Virus record (IMG/VR): IMGVR_UViG_3300044815_000143
Location: 1-56,304 of that record
Source of the DNA: a virus
Strand: one strand, 5' to 3'
DNA length: 56,304 nucleotides
The position numbers and the translations under genes were made by a program. Shown here piece by piece: positions 30,503 to 40,126 of the stretch (positions are counted from its first letter, which is position 1; each line of letters begins with the position of its first letter). A model generated the notes under the pieces. It saw only the letters and a list, made by a program, of their open reading frames with translations. It was not told the DNA's origin and made no database searches.

Positions 30503-32212
30503 ATGAAGATCAAGATCGCCGTTGTGCAAATGAACCCGGTTGTCGGCGATTTGGCCGGGAACCTCAAAAAGATCATGGCCGAGTACGTCAAGGCGGCGGG
30601 AGCGGGCGCGAACATCGTCATCACGCCTGAAATGTCCCTGACCGGCTACCCGCTGGAAGACTTGGTCTTGCGTCACAGCTTCATGGACGCTGTCAGCCAA
30701 TTCACCAGTGAACTGATCACCCGCGTGATGCAGTCGGGGGAAGAAGCCACTCTGATCTTCGGGGCGCCCGCCAAGAGCCTCGACGGCGTGGGAGTGACCA
30801 ACACCGCCTACCTGTTCGATCCTCTGGATTCCAAGTCCGTGCGCTGGGTCATGAAGACCGAACTGCCCAACTACGGCGTGTTCGATGAGAAACGCATCTT
30901 CAAGCCGTCCGCCTACGAGAACAGCGCCTTCATGTGGCGGGGCTACCGTCTGGGCCTGATGGTCTGCGAGGATGCGTGGTTCCCGAAGGTCACCCAGCAA
31001 CTGGTGGAGACCGGGGCGACCTTTCTGATCGCCATCAACGGCTCGCCGTTCGAGGTCGGCAAGAACGTCGTCCGTCGTCAAATCATCGCCAACCGGATCA
31101 AGGAATCCGGCCTGCCGTTCCTCTACGCCAACCTCGTTGGTGGGCAGGACGAACTGGTGTTCGACGGAGGATCGTTCTTCTACGACGGTAAGACGATGCA
31201 GGAGGCGCCACACTTCGTTGAGGGAACTTTCTTCTTCGATGCCGAACTCGGCCCGAACACCAAGAAAATCACCCTCGACAACTATCCGACCGTTCAGCCG
31301 ACTGGTATCGGAGAAATCTATCAGGCCTGCACGCTGGGCCTGAAGGATTACCTGCGTAAGCAACGGTTCGGGAGCGTGGCGCTGGGCTACAGCGGCGGCG
31401 TGGACTCCGGTATCGTGGCGGCCATGGCCTGTGACGCGCTGGGCGCTGATCTGGTTCACCTCGTGCGCCTTCCGTCCAAGTTCTCGTCGGACGGTTCGCT
31501 GACCGACGCGGCCGAAGGCGCCAAGCGGCTGGGCGCGCCGATGCGGACCATCGCCATCGAGCCCATCGTGGATGCCCTGCGTCTGGCCTACCGTGATGCC
31601 GAATACAGCTATCGGGAAAACGAATGCGAACACCTGACCGGTGTCGCCGACGAAAACATCCAAGCCCGCGCTCGCGGCAACATCCTGATGGCCATCTCGA
31701 ACCAAGAGGGCCACATGATCCTGACCACCGGCAATAAATCGGAAGTCAGTGTCGGCTACAGCACCCTCTATGGCGACATGAGCGGTGGTTTCAACCCGAT
31801 CAAGGACTGCTACAAGACCACGGTCTGGGAACTCTGCCGCTGGCGCAATGGTCTTACACCGGATCAGGTGAAAGACCACGGCTTCCTTGGCCATGGGGGC
31901 TACGACGTGGTCCCGGAAGAGATCATCGTCAAGCCGCCGAGCGCCGAGCTTCGGGCGGATCAGAAAGACAGCGACAGCCTGCCGGAATATCCGGTGCTGG
32001 ACGCGATCCTGAAGGCGATGATCGAAGACGAGATGAGCGTTCATACCATCGTCGAGGAACTGAAACTCCGGTTGGACATCGTGCAGAAAATCCGTCGCTT
32101 GGTGGACAATGCGGAGTATAAGCGTCGGCAAGCGGCGCCGGGCGTGAAGATCACCAGCAAGATTCACGGCAAGGATCGTCGCTACCCCATCGTCAACCAC
32201 TGGAGGGGATGA
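30503..32212 (+). CDS. nadE: Glutamine-dependent NAD+ synthetase (NadE)
   Basis: A 569-residue two-domain enzyme, the usual bacterial length. Residues about 1-270 are a nitrilase-type glutaminase: Glu in TPEMSLTGYP, Lys in KTELPNYGVFDE and Cys in LMVCEDAWF. Residues about 290-569 are the synthetase domain with the ATP PP-loop LGYSGGVDSGIVAAM, and TTGNKSEVSVGYSTLYGD. It amidates nicotinate adenine dinucleotide to NAD+, the last step after PncA, PncB and NadM encoded just upstream. Confidence 0.95.
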   Translation: MKIKIAVVQMNPVVGDLAGNLKKIMAEYVKAAGAGANIVITPEMSLTGYPLEDLVLRHSFMDAVSQFTSELITRVMQSGEEATLIFGAPAKSLDGVGVTNTAYLFDPLDSKSVRWVMKTELPNYGVFDEKRIFKPSAYENSAFMWRGYRLGLMVCEDAWFPKVTQQLVETGATFLIAINGSPFEVGKNVVRRQIIANRIKESGLPFLYANLVGGQDELVFDGGSFFYDGKTMQEAPHFVEGTFFFDAELGPNTKKITLDNYPTVQPTGIGEIYQACTLGLKDYLRKQRFGSVALGYSGGVDSGIVAAMACDALGADLVHLVRLPSKFSSDGSLTDAAEGAKRLGAPMRTIAIEPIVDALRLAYRDAEYSYRENECEHLTGVADENIQARARGNILMAISNQEGHMILTTGNKSEVSVGYSTLYGDMSGGFNPIKDCYKTTVWELCRWRNGLTPDQVKDHGFLGHGGYDVVPEEIIVKPPSAELRADQKDSDSLPEYPVLDAILKAMIEDEMSVHTIVEELKLRLDIVQKIRRLVDNAEYKRRQAAPGVKITSKIHGKDRRYPIVNHWRG

Positions 32213-32739
32213 CAGCGATGCTATTCACCAACGACCCTTCCAAAATCCCCGACACGCTCGGGGCCTTCAACAAGGAAACCGACATGATCCGGGATCGTCT
32301 GAACAGAGCCGCCGAAGCCGTCAGTGGCGTGGCCAACCGTGCAGCCGCCAAGGTCGGCGAGATCGCCACCTCGGCCGCTGAAGTCGCCGGTGACTTCTCC
32401 GAGGCGGCTCACAAGGAGGTCAAAGCCCTGAAAGACTTGGCCAAGTCGGATGACACCATCTGGCTGGTTCTCGACGGTTTCGGCAAGCCGATGGCCGCAT
32501 CGTCTTCGGCGAGCAAGGCCGAAGTTCTGGTCGGTAGGGCCAACACCGTTCTCCAGAAATTCTTCGACCTTCCGAAAGAAGAAAAGTCGGCGGCTCTCGA
32601 CACCGTCGCCACCGATTTGCTGGCGATTTTCCCACATGTGAAAGATGGTACGGCGCTGGTGAACAACACGCTGAAATCCTTCATCATCAGCGATGGCGAG
32701 CCGCCGTTCACGACCGAAAAACTCGAAATAGACGTGTAA
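32209..32739 (+). CDS. Helical protein of unknown function
   Basis: A 176-residue product whose ATG overlaps the nadE stop by 4 bases. Residues about 25-80 are an Ala-rich amphipathic helix (AAEAVSGVANRAAAKVGEIA), suitable for coiled coil or membrane association; the C-terminal half is a mixed domain (IWLVLDGFGKPM). No family recognised. Confidence 0.7.
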   Translation: MTAMLFTNDPSKIPDTLGAFNKETDMIRDRLNRAAEAVSGVANRAAAKVGEIATSAAEVAGDFSEAAHKEVKALKDLAKSDDTIWLVLDGFGKPMAASSSASKAEVLVGRANTVLQKFFDLPKEEKSAALDTVATDLLAIFPHVKDGTALVNNTLKSFIISDGEPPFTTEKLEIDV

Positions 32740-32745
32740 TTCTGG

Positions 32746-32774
32746 TTGACCAAATTCCGGATAAGGGTGATGGT
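32746..32774 (+). promoter_or_regulatory. Weak promoter candidate
   Basis: TTGACC (32746-32751), 17 bases, GATGGT (32769-32774). The -35 context TGGTTGACC recurs at 33486 and, on the minus strand, at 40678. Confidence 0.35.
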
Positions 32775-32804
32775 GAACTTATTAACCATGCTTCCGGGGA
32801 CATT

Positions 32805-33476
32805 ATGTTCGGCATCACCCTTCTGGAATTTGGCACGCTCTGGTTCTGGAGCGCCGCATTCCTCCCATTTTTCATCCTGATCGCGCTCGTCGAGAACGAG
32901 AAATCGGGCTGGGCGGCGTTCACCACGGCCGCGACCATCGCGGCTCTCATTTCCTTCGGCAACATGGGCTGGTTGTCGTGGATCGCCAAGCACCCTCTGC
33001 TGCTGGTTGCCTACATCATCGGCTACCTCGTTGTGGGTATCGGCTGGGGTGTCGCCAAGTGGGGCTTCTACGCCGCCCACATGCTGGCCGACTATGAAGC
33101 ATTCCGTCGCAAGTGGATCGAGAAAAACGGTCTGATCCGTGACGAGGCCCTGCCGAAAGAGCAACTGCAATACGGCAAGGGTACCCAAGACACGCACGGT
33201 TCCAAGACGTGGCGAGACCGTTTCATCTCCGAAGCCAGTCAAGCCCGAGTCGGCGCGCCGAACCTCGCCGCCAACAGCACCCGGATCATCTTCTGGATGT
33301 CGTACTGGCCCGCCTCGGCCGTCTGGACCCTGTTGCACGATCCGATCACGCACCTCTATCGCTTGATCTACGCTCGCATGATCAACGTCTTCAACGGCAT
33401 CACCACGATGATGTTCGGCAAGTACAACAGCGATTTCGTCGCTGCCGAAGTCAAGGCTCCCGAAACCGGCGCGTAA
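32805..33476 (+). CDS. Inner-membrane protein
   Basis: A 223-residue protein with three predicted transmembrane segments near the N-terminus (about residues 8-28, 35-55 and 65-90; for example LWFWSAAFLPFFILIAL and LLLVAYIIGYLVVGIGWG) and a probable fourth hydrophobic segment at about 163-182. The remainder is a charged cytoplasmic region. No family recognised. Confidence 0.75.
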   Translation: MFGITLLEFGTLWFWSAAFLPFFILIALVENEKSGWAAFTTAATIAALISFGNMGWLSWIAKHPLLLVAYIIGYLVVGIGWGVAKWGFYAAHMLADYEAFRRKWIEKNGLIRDEALPKEQLQYGKGTQDTHGSKTWRDRFISEASQARVGAPNLAANSTRIIFWMSYWPASAVWTLLHDPITHLYRLIYARMINVFNGITTMMFGKYNSDFVAAEVKAPETGA

Positions 33477-33488
33477 GTTTCGATCTGG

Positions 33489-33517
33489 TTGACCAATTTA
33501 AGAGGCCGGGCTAATGT
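33489..33517 (+). promoter_or_regulatory. Sigma70-like promoter of metG, nested in a terminator hairpin
   Basis: TTGACC (33489-33494), 17 bases, TAATGT (33512-33517). The -10 lies in the loop of the hairpin described in the next entry. Confidence 0.5.
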
Positions 33518-33526
33518 CCGGCCTCT
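33501..33526 (+). terminator. Terminator-like hairpin overlapping the metG promoter
   Basis: AGAGGCCGG (33501-33509) pairs with CCGGCCTCT (33518-33526), 9 bp, followed by TTCG. It would end transcripts from the membrane-protein gene. Confidence 0.55.
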
Positions 33527-33544
33527 TTCGTATGTGGAGTCACC

Positions 33545-35176
<1,632 letters not shown>

Positions 35177-35181
35177 AAATC

Positions 35182-35211
35182 GAGCCCTCGGTGCAAACCG
35201 GGGGCTCTTTT
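35182..35211 (+). terminator. Rho-independent terminator of metG
   Basis: GAGCCCTCGG (35182-35191) pairs with CCGGGGGCTC (35198-35207), one mismatch or wobble, then TTTT. Confidence 0.9.
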
Positions 35212-35261
35212 GTATCTAAGATATTGTTTTTGTGAAGTAAAAACTATACCTCTTTCTATGC

Positions 35262-35292
35262 TTGACATCTACCTGAATTCTGTCAGTATGTC
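35262..35292 (+). promoter_or_regulatory. Sigma70-like promoter
   Basis: TTGACA (35262-35267) with TATGTC at 35287-35292 (19-base spacing) or CAGTAT at 35284-35289 (16 bases). It drives the 35324 and 35460 genes. Confidence 0.5.
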
Positions 35293-35323
35293 GTTCTAGT
35301 TCAACATTCTCTGGGAGATTTTC

Positions 35324-35449
35324 ATGTTCACCGTGACCCGTGGCAACCGCACCCTCGGCAAGATTCTCGGCTACGCCAGCGACATGGCCCGCACCAAGGC
35401 CGCCGCCGTCGCCAAGTTCGGCGCCGGTGTCGCCGTTCGCCGGGGCTAA
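35324..35449 (+). CDS. 41-residue basic protein
   Basis: ATG with GGGAG eight bases upstream; MFTVTRGNRTLGKILGYASD, then an Ala/Lys-rich helix ending VRRG. It is very basic, lacks acidic character apart from one Asp, and could be an amphipathic or nucleic-acid-binding peptide made early in infection. No family recognised. Confidence 0.65.
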   Translation: MFTVTRGNRTLGKILGYASDMARTKAAAVAKFGAGVAVRRG

Positions 35450-35459
35450 AGAGCCCCAG

Positions 35460-35783
35460 ATGCGGACCAACCGCTCTCGTTTCCGTCACGACTCCAATCC
35501 GGCCATCTTCATGTCGGAAGGGAACATCGGGGCGCACGCCGTGCTCATGGAGATCATGGGCAACGATCCGGGCATGGGCTTCATGACCGTCCTGAACCTC
35601 GACGACATGAACATGCGTGGCGAGCAAATCTGGGAGGCGCGAAAGCTCTTCGAGACCCCGGAGGCCTTCGTGGAGGCCGTCAAAAAGCGAGACCCGGCCA
35701 TGGTGGAGCATGTCAACAAGACCTGCACCGACATCGGCGGGGAACTCGCGGTCACCAGCGGCGCTTCCTACAAGCACCGCTAA
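35460..35783 (+). CDS. Small protein of unknown function
   Basis: A 107-residue product beginning MRTNRSRFRHDSNPAIFMSEGNIG; Met-rich (GMGFMTVLNLDDMNM). It starts 10 bases after the 41-residue gene. Its ribosome binding site is weak (GAGCC). No family recognised. Confidence 0.7.
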   Translation: MRTNRSRFRHDSNPAIFMSEGNIGAHAVLMEIMGNDPGMGFMTVLNLDDMNMRGEQIWEARKLFETPEAFVEAVKKRDPAMVEHVNKTCTDIGGELAVTSGASYKHR

Positions 35784-35805
35784 ACATCAACCCAGTTAGG
35801 GAGAA

Positions 35806-35831
35806 GGCCCGGTTAGTAGCCGGGCCTTTTT
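35806..35831. terminator. Bidirectional terminator between convergent genes
   Basis: GGCCCGG (35806-35812) pairs with CCGGGCC (35820-35826), then five T on the plus strand. The minus-strand methyltransferase ends inside it, also followed by a short T run on that strand. Confidence 0.85.
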
Positions 35832-36826
35832 GCGTCCCATTCCCGCTTCACGCGGATGATCTGCTCGCCGATCCACCGAACGTCGAGCACGTTCAGGGAA
35901 TTTCCGATGACCTTGTAGCGCGCGGTGTCGGAAGCCGGACGGCCTTCGAACTCCACCAAAGTGTGATTATCAGTAATTCCCATAAGCCGTTCCGCTTCGA
36001 TAGGGGTCAGGCGACGAATGATCGGGAACACTCCGTCATCGACCAGCGCATGAGGCTTGTCGGAGCCACCAGTGGCCGCCAGAAGGCAGTTGGCTACTTG
36101 GTTGCCGACTTCGACCCTTTCGCCTTTTTCCCGGCCCCTGAACGCGACACTGAACGCGCGTTCTCCAGCGCTTGTTTCAAGAGCGGCTGCAAGGTCGCTC
36201 CTTGTTCCTCCGCTTGCCGGAGGAACTTGGCTGCGCGTGTAGGACTCAAATAGTACGTCTCTAGGGTCTGGTCCGTCTGAAGGACAGGCCACAAGGAAGA
36301 GCCTTTCCCGCTGTTGCGGAACGCCTGAGTATTCGGCGTTGAAGAGTCGCCATGCGATGTTGCGCTTTGGTCCAAGCACATAACCAGCGTGCGTCCACTT
36401 TTTCCCTGAAGGGACAAGCGGCTCATCTTCTCCGGCCAGCGCTGCGAGTAGGTGTCCGAAGGCGTTGTATTTGTCACTGAGGGCTCCCTTGACGTTTTCC
36501 CAGCATACGAATTGAGGATCGATTTCATCGGCGAGATCGACGAACGATAGCATCAGGGCGCCGCGCGGGTCCTTGAGGCCACGGCGCAGACCAGCCAGCG
36601 ATACCGACTGACATGGCGTTGAACCCCACAGGATATCGAGTTCACCTCTCCACGGCCGACCATCGATTTGCGTCAGGTCGCCGAGATTGGGAACATGCGC
36701 CCATCGTGTCGCGAGAATAGTGTTCGCGAACAAATCGACCTCAGAGAAGAACTTTGGAGTCATGCCAATAGGTTCCCACGCGAGTGAGACCGCATCAACA
36801 CCTGAGCAAGTGGTTCCGTATTTCAT
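35813..36826 (-). CDS. DNA (cytosine-5-)-methyltransferase
   Basis: A 337-residue C5 methyltransferase from the ATG at 36826 (MKYGTTCSGVDAVSL). Motif I is TCSGVDA, motif IV is WGSTPCQSVSLAG with the catalytic Cys, motif VI is CWENVKGA, motif VIII is QQRERLFLVA, and motifs IX-X are RLTPIEAERLMGI and VIGNSLNV. All core residues are present. No restriction endonuclease is adjacent, so it is solitary and may protect phage DNA or alter host methylation. The promoter sits five bases before the ATG, giving a probably leaderless transcript. Confidence 0.93.
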   Translation of the reverse strand: MKYGTTCSGVDAVSLAWEPIGMTPKFFSEVDLFANTILATRWAHVPNLGDLTQIDGRPWRGELDILWGSTPCQSVSLAGLRRGLKDPRGALMLSFVDLADEIDPQFVCWENVKGALSDKYNAFGHLLAALAGEDEPLVPSGKKWTHAGYVLGPKRNIAWRLFNAEYSGVPQQRERLFLVACPSDGPDPRDVLFESYTRSQVPPASGGTRSDLAAALETSAGERAFSVAFRGREKGERVEVGNQVANCLLAATGGSDKPHALVDDGVFPIIRRLTPIEAERLMGITDNHTLVEFEGRPASDTARYKVIGNSLNVLDVRWIGEQIIRVKREWDAKRPGY

Positions 36827-36831
36827 TCCCC

Positions 36832-36861
36832 ATAATACCAAATACGGAAATTCGAACGCAA
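36832..36861 (-). promoter_or_regulatory. Sigma70-like promoter giving a leaderless methyltransferase mRNA
   Basis: Minus strand TTGCGT (36861-36856), 18 bases, TATTAT (36837-36832), GGGGA, ATG at 36826. Confidence 0.6.
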
Positions 36862-36881
36862 TAAACGCCTACCTTAAAAGC

Positions 36882-36887
36882 TAAATA
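36882..36887 (+). promoter_or_regulatory. TAAATA promoter element
   Basis: GCTAAATACAGG lies 24 bases before the ATG at 36911, with GGAGG between them; no -35 hexamer found. Confidence 0.45.
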
Positions 36888-36910
36888 CAGGGCATTATGG
36901 AGGTTTGTTC

Positions 36911-37249
36911 ATGACTGATTTGACTGCTGAGATTATGGAAGCTGCGTTGGATTACGAGTTCTACGCGAACGACATCGACGATACGACCACGCTCCGGGAT
37001 TATCTTACCGATCTCTTGATTCAAGTGATTGTTGAGGAAGAGAGTTTCAATGGAAAGCGGCCGTTTGGCAACAGTGGATGGCTGTACAACTTCCCGCTTC
37101 CGCTGGTAGCCACTGGGGCTATCAAGGGGACGATCAACGAGATCGGTGATGGAGATGACATCGAGTACGACGTGACTGATTATAACGATGATGATATGCT
37201 GATGGCCCTTGGACAGATCATCGCTTACGCTTTTTCGAAGCCTGAATGA
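36911..37249 (+). CDS. Small acidic protein of unknown function
   Basis: A 112-residue product from the ATG at 36911, GGAGG seven bases upstream. It is strongly acidic (ANDIDDTTTLRD, DGDDIEYDV, YNDDDML), with a FGNSGW segment in the middle. The charge resembles DNA-mimic inhibitors, but that is only a possibility. It is a single-gene unit ended by a perfect hairpin. Confidence 0.72.
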   Translation: MTDLTAEIMEAALDYEFYANDIDDTTTLRDYLTDLLIQVIVEEESFNGKRPFGNSGWLYNFPLPLVATGAIKGTINEIGDGDDIEYDVTDYNDDDMLMALGQIIAYAFSKPE

Positions 37250-37253
37250 GTCT

Positions 37254-37284
37254 AAGAAATACTGCGCTGCGCGCAGTATTTCTT
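37254..37284 (+). terminator. Strong hairpin terminator
   Basis: AAGAAATACTGCGC (37254-37267) and GCGCAGTATTTCTT (37271-37284) form a perfect 14-bp stem with a 3-base loop. Confidence 0.85.
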
Positions 37285-37305
37285 CTAAATGACCTCATTT
37301 TGTGG

Positions 37306-37333
37306 TTGACTTGGGCAGCGAACTCGCTATTAT
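37306..37333 (+). promoter_or_regulatory. Sigma70-like promoter
   Basis: TTGACT (37306-37311), 16 bases, TATTAT (37328-37333). Confidence 0.65.
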
Positions 37334-37373
37334 GTTCGTCATCGCACAGCAATCACGGAAGGCCAGTTCAGCT

Positions 37374-38747
37374 ATGACCGACGCGACTTGGGAACTCGAC
37401 ACCGCCACTACCGTCTTCAACATCCCGGCTCCGAACATGAAGAAGTTCAATGCCCAGATCGAGAAACTGTCGCGCAAGGTCGAGAAGCTGACCGGCGAGA
37501 AGATCGCCCCGGTCCCGTTCAGCTACGAGACCCGCAAGCTCGCTGACGGCGAGATGTACAAGGTCTATCAAGTCCTGCTGACCGCCCCTGTCGCCAAGCT
37601 GGAAGGCTGGAGCTTCTTGGCTCGCCTCGACCACTCGCAGGAAACCGGCACGATCATCCGTATGGTCCCGAACACCGGCGCCGAACTCTCGCAGTTCCGC
37701 GACGCTTCGGCCCGTACCTGCGACCATTGCGGCATCAACCGCTATCGCCGCGACACCTTCATCGTTCGCCACGAAATCTCGGGCGAGATCAAGCAAGTCG
37801 GCTCGACCTGCCTGAAGGATTTCTTCGGCCACGACCCGGCCAAGATCGCCAAGCTGGCCGAACTGCTGGGCTACGCCGCCGAACTGAGCCGTGCGTCGGA
37901 AGACTTCGAGCCGGGTCAAGCTCACTTCAACGACTACCGCTACTACGACGTGGTCGATTTCTGCGCCCGCTCGGCCGCCGCCGTTCGTCGTTTCGGATGG
38001 GTCTCGGCCAAGGTCGCCAAGGAAGACGACACCAAGACCGCCACCAAGTCGATGGCGTGGTCCATGATCGGCGACGATGTCACCGAAGACGACCACGCCA
38101 TGGCCGAAGAAGCTCTGGAGTGGGCGCGCGGCCTGCGCGCCAAGGGCGACAACATGAGCGACTACGAGCACAGCATCAGCGTGATCGCCGAAGCCGTCGT
38201 CATGGAAGGCCGCCACGCCGGTCTGGCCGCCAGCATCGTCGGTGTTCACCACATGAACAAGCTGCGCGCCGCGCCGCAAGTCCAGTCGGCCGACATCGGC
38301 GATTTCTCGGGCGTGATCAACCTGTTCGCCGTGGCCGCTCAGAATCTGAAGTACCCGAAGATTCGTCTGGTGACCCCGGAAGGCCAACATCTGGTTCTCT
38401 CGGTCGCTGGCCCGCAAGCCTCGCAACCCGGCACGGTCAACGTGACGGATGGCGGCAAGCATTTCGACACCCGCAAGTGGTTCGGCCGCGTGAGCCCGGC
38501 CGGGCGCTGGGAGCCGTCCAAGAAGTTCGGCGCCGAAACCGCCGCTTCGGTTGGCGCCATGATGGCCGCGCTGGCTCTGGACCCCGACAAGGTGGCCTCG
38601 GACTACGGGCGCCTGACCGGCCAGTGCTGCTACTGCTCGAAGGGTCTGGACGACTCGCGTTCGGTGGAAGTCGGCTACGGCCCGGTCTGCGCCAAGAACT
38701 TTGGTCGGCCTTGGGGCAAGGCGAAGAAGGTGGCCACGGTCGCCTAA
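37374..38747 (+). CDS. Zinc-binding protein, DUF6011-like C-terminus
   Basis: A 457-residue protein. The ATG at 37374 is used; earlier in-frame starts would lie within the promoter. Residues about 114-150 hold CDHCGINRYRRDT and a later STCLKDFFGHD, a split Cys4 zinc site. The C-terminus has CCYCSKGLDDSRSVEVGYGPVCAKNFG, a Cys4 motif like DUF6011 in phage proteins. The middle region is helical, the region at about 330-400 beta-rich. Function is unknown; the paired zinc sites suggest nucleic-acid binding. Codon use is strongly biased to C/G in third position, which suggests high expression. Confidence 0.78.
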   Translation: MTDATWELDTATTVFNIPAPNMKKFNAQIEKLSRKVEKLTGEKIAPVPFSYETRKLADGEMYKVYQVLLTAPVAKLEGWSFLARLDHSQETGTIIRMVPNTGAELSQFRDASARTCDHCGINRYRRDTFIVRHEISGEIKQVGSTCLKDFFGHDPAKIAKLAELLGYAAELSRASEDFEPGQAHFNDYRYYDVVDFCARSAAAVRRFGWVSAKVAKEDDTKTATKSMAWSMIGDDVTEDDHAMAEEALEWARGLRAKGDNMSDYEHSISVIAEAVVMEGRHAGLAASIVGVHHMNKLRAAPQVQSADIGDFSGVINLFAVAAQNLKYPKIRLVTPEGQHLVLSVAGPQASQPGTVNVTDGGKHFDTRKWFGRVSPAGRWEPSKKFGAETAASVGAMMAALALDPDKVASDYGRLTGQCCYCSKGLDDSRSVEVGYGPVCAKNFGRPWGKAKKVATVA

Positions 38748-38760
38748 AGCATGTAATGTG

Positions 38761-38787
38761 GAGCCCGGCCCCCGGCCGGGCTCTTTT
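38761..38787 (+). terminator. Rho-independent terminator
   Basis: GAGCCCGGCC (38761-38770), CCC loop, GGCCGGGCTC (38774-38783), then TTTT. Confidence 0.9.
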
Positions 38788-38803
38788 CGCTCAGGGAAGC
38801 TCT

Positions 38804-39172
38804 GTGAAGCCTTTTTCCTTCCAAACGCTCTACGACCTATGCCAGTGGGTTTGGGTGCAGTCAGGCCTGCCCCAGACCGGCGCTATGGAGGCTTCCATGG
38901 CAGGCGTGCCCCTGAGGGTCAACGTGACCGACACCGAGGTCATCATGTCCGGTACGGACTGGGCCATGCACCTGAACGTCTCGGATGACATGGCGAACAT
39001 CAGCCGCCACTACCAAGCCGCCAACGACGACAGCATCACCGCTACCGTGTGTGGCCGGATGGTGAACATCGATCATCGGATGCAATTCCACGGATCGCTC
39101 GATGCTTACGAATGCGACCTCGTGATGTTCATGCTGCACGAACATGAATGGCGCGGACGCTGGTCAGCCTGA
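38804..39172 (+). CDS. Small protein of unknown function
   Basis: A 122-residue product from GTG at 38804, with AGGGAAG upstream. It starts VKPFSFQTLYDLCQWVWV and has alternating strands and His-rich segments (FMLHEHEWRGRW). It has no promoter of its own after the terminator, so readthrough or an unseen promoter is needed. It overlaps the convergent gene at 39164. Confidence 0.62.
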   Translation: MKPFSFQTLYDLCQWVWVQSGLPQTGAMEASMAGVPLRVNVTDTEVIMSGTDWAMHLNVSDDMANISRHYQAANDDSITATVCGRMVNIDHRMQFHGSLDAYECDLVMFMLHEHEWRGRWSA

Positions 39173-39544
39173 GGCCATCACCTGAAAGGACTCGCGAAAG
39201 GGTTCTTCCCACTCGCTGTGCATGACCTTAAGCAGGACCATGTCCCGCACGAAATCCGTCTGATTCTCGACCCCACGTTCCGAGATGACGTGCGGAGCCC
39301 CCATGAACATATGGGTCTTGACGTTGTCATCGTCCGGGATCGAGGCGTTGAACCCCGCCTGCCAGCTTGGGCCGATGAGCATGTAACGGTCGTGCCCGGA
39401 GTTGTGAAGCAAGACCAATTTCAGCGATACCATGTCACCAAGGACGATTGGCTCGCCCTTGGTAGATCGCGCCCAAATGGCCTCGCACACCCGGAATACG
39501 AACGACCCCGGTATTCCGCTGAATGAAGCTGTACCGTCCGCCAT
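39164..39544 (-). CDS. Small protein, similar in style to the 46.5-47.7 kb group
   Basis: A 126-residue product MADGTASFSGIPGSFVF... The C-terminal ENQTDFVRDMVLLKVMHSEW resembles the closing helices of the proteins at 46561, 47106 and 47387 (for example YVTAMVLTKMVLHE, DVIQFERDFATV), suggesting a family of small alpha/beta proteins in this phage. Function unknown. Confidence 0.65.
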   Translation of the reverse strand: MADGTASFSGIPGSFVFRVCEAIWARSTKGEPIVLGDMVSLKLVLLHNSGHDRYMLIGPSWQAGFNASIPDDDNVKTHMFMGAPHVISERGVENQTDFVRDMVLLKVMHSEWEEPFRESFQVMASG

Positions 39545-39578
39545 GACGTAAACCCTGCACCTTAATGGCGATTGAACG

Positions 39579-39821
39579 TCAGTTTCCGGTGATCGTTCCC
39601 AACTCAGGGTACTTTTCTACAAGTTCAGAAAGTTCCGCAATGAATTTATCACGATTCGCAGCGATTGCATCCAAATAATCTATGCGAGCAGGATCGTCTT
39701 CGCCGAAAGGTTCGAAGGTTTCGGGGTTGAACATAGTTCTCGAAGGGTCGCTCAACGCGAGTTCAAGAGCATCGATTCTAGCTCGCAAACGATTGGCCGT
39801 AATGAACGCTTGTTCGATCAC
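39579..39821 (-). CDS. Small helical protein
   Basis: An 80-residue product from a GTG start; helical throughout (ANRLRARIDALELALSD, AANRDKFIAELSELVEKY), probably a short coiled-coil hairpin. It follows the 39828 gene by 6 bases. Confidence 0.65.
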   Translation of the reverse strand: MIEQAFITANRLRARIDALELALSDPSRTMFNPETFEPFGEDDPARIDYLDAIAANRDKFIAELSELVEKYPELGTITGN

Positions 39822-39827
39822 GGATGG

Positions 39828-40094
39828 TTATGCGCCGAAAACTGCCAGACCCACAATGCGAAGCTGGGTACCATTATCCTCTGCCGTGTTCATCATCATG
39901 TATGCGGCTCTATCCGTTGCCATGAACCCATCGATACCGGCAACCGTATAGGTCTCGCCGTTGCTTTCAATCTTCGAACCGATCTCGGGAACGTTCACGA
40001 ACGGGAACGCCAGCTTGAATTCATCCGGCGTATAATTGCCGTTGATGTTCATCAGATTCGGTTGAAGCAAGGCGGGATCATAATATTTCTTCAC
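39828..40094 (-). CDS. Small protein of unknown function
   Basis: An 88-residue product from GTG at 40094, with TGGAGAG as ribosome binding site. It starts MKKYYDPALLQPNLMNING; mostly beta by composition. No family recognised. Confidence 0.65.
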   Translation of the reverse strand: MKKYYDPALLQPNLMNINGNYTPDEFKLAFPFVNVPEIGSKIESNGETYTVAGIDGFMATDRAAYMMMNTAEDNGTQLRIVGLAVFGA

Positions 40095-40126
40095 GGAAAC
40101 TCTCCATTAACTACCACCTTAGTTAT

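Noticed and set aside
30482-32200. Long minus-strand frame opposite nadE
   Set aside because: nadE on the plus strand has full catalytic motifs; the opposite frame is a GC-rich codon-bias shadow with His/Arg/Val-rich content.
37727-38800. Plus-strand frame overlapping the zinc-protein gene
   Set aside because: The Arg/Gly/Ser-rich translation is a frame shadow; only the part after 38804 is a real gene.
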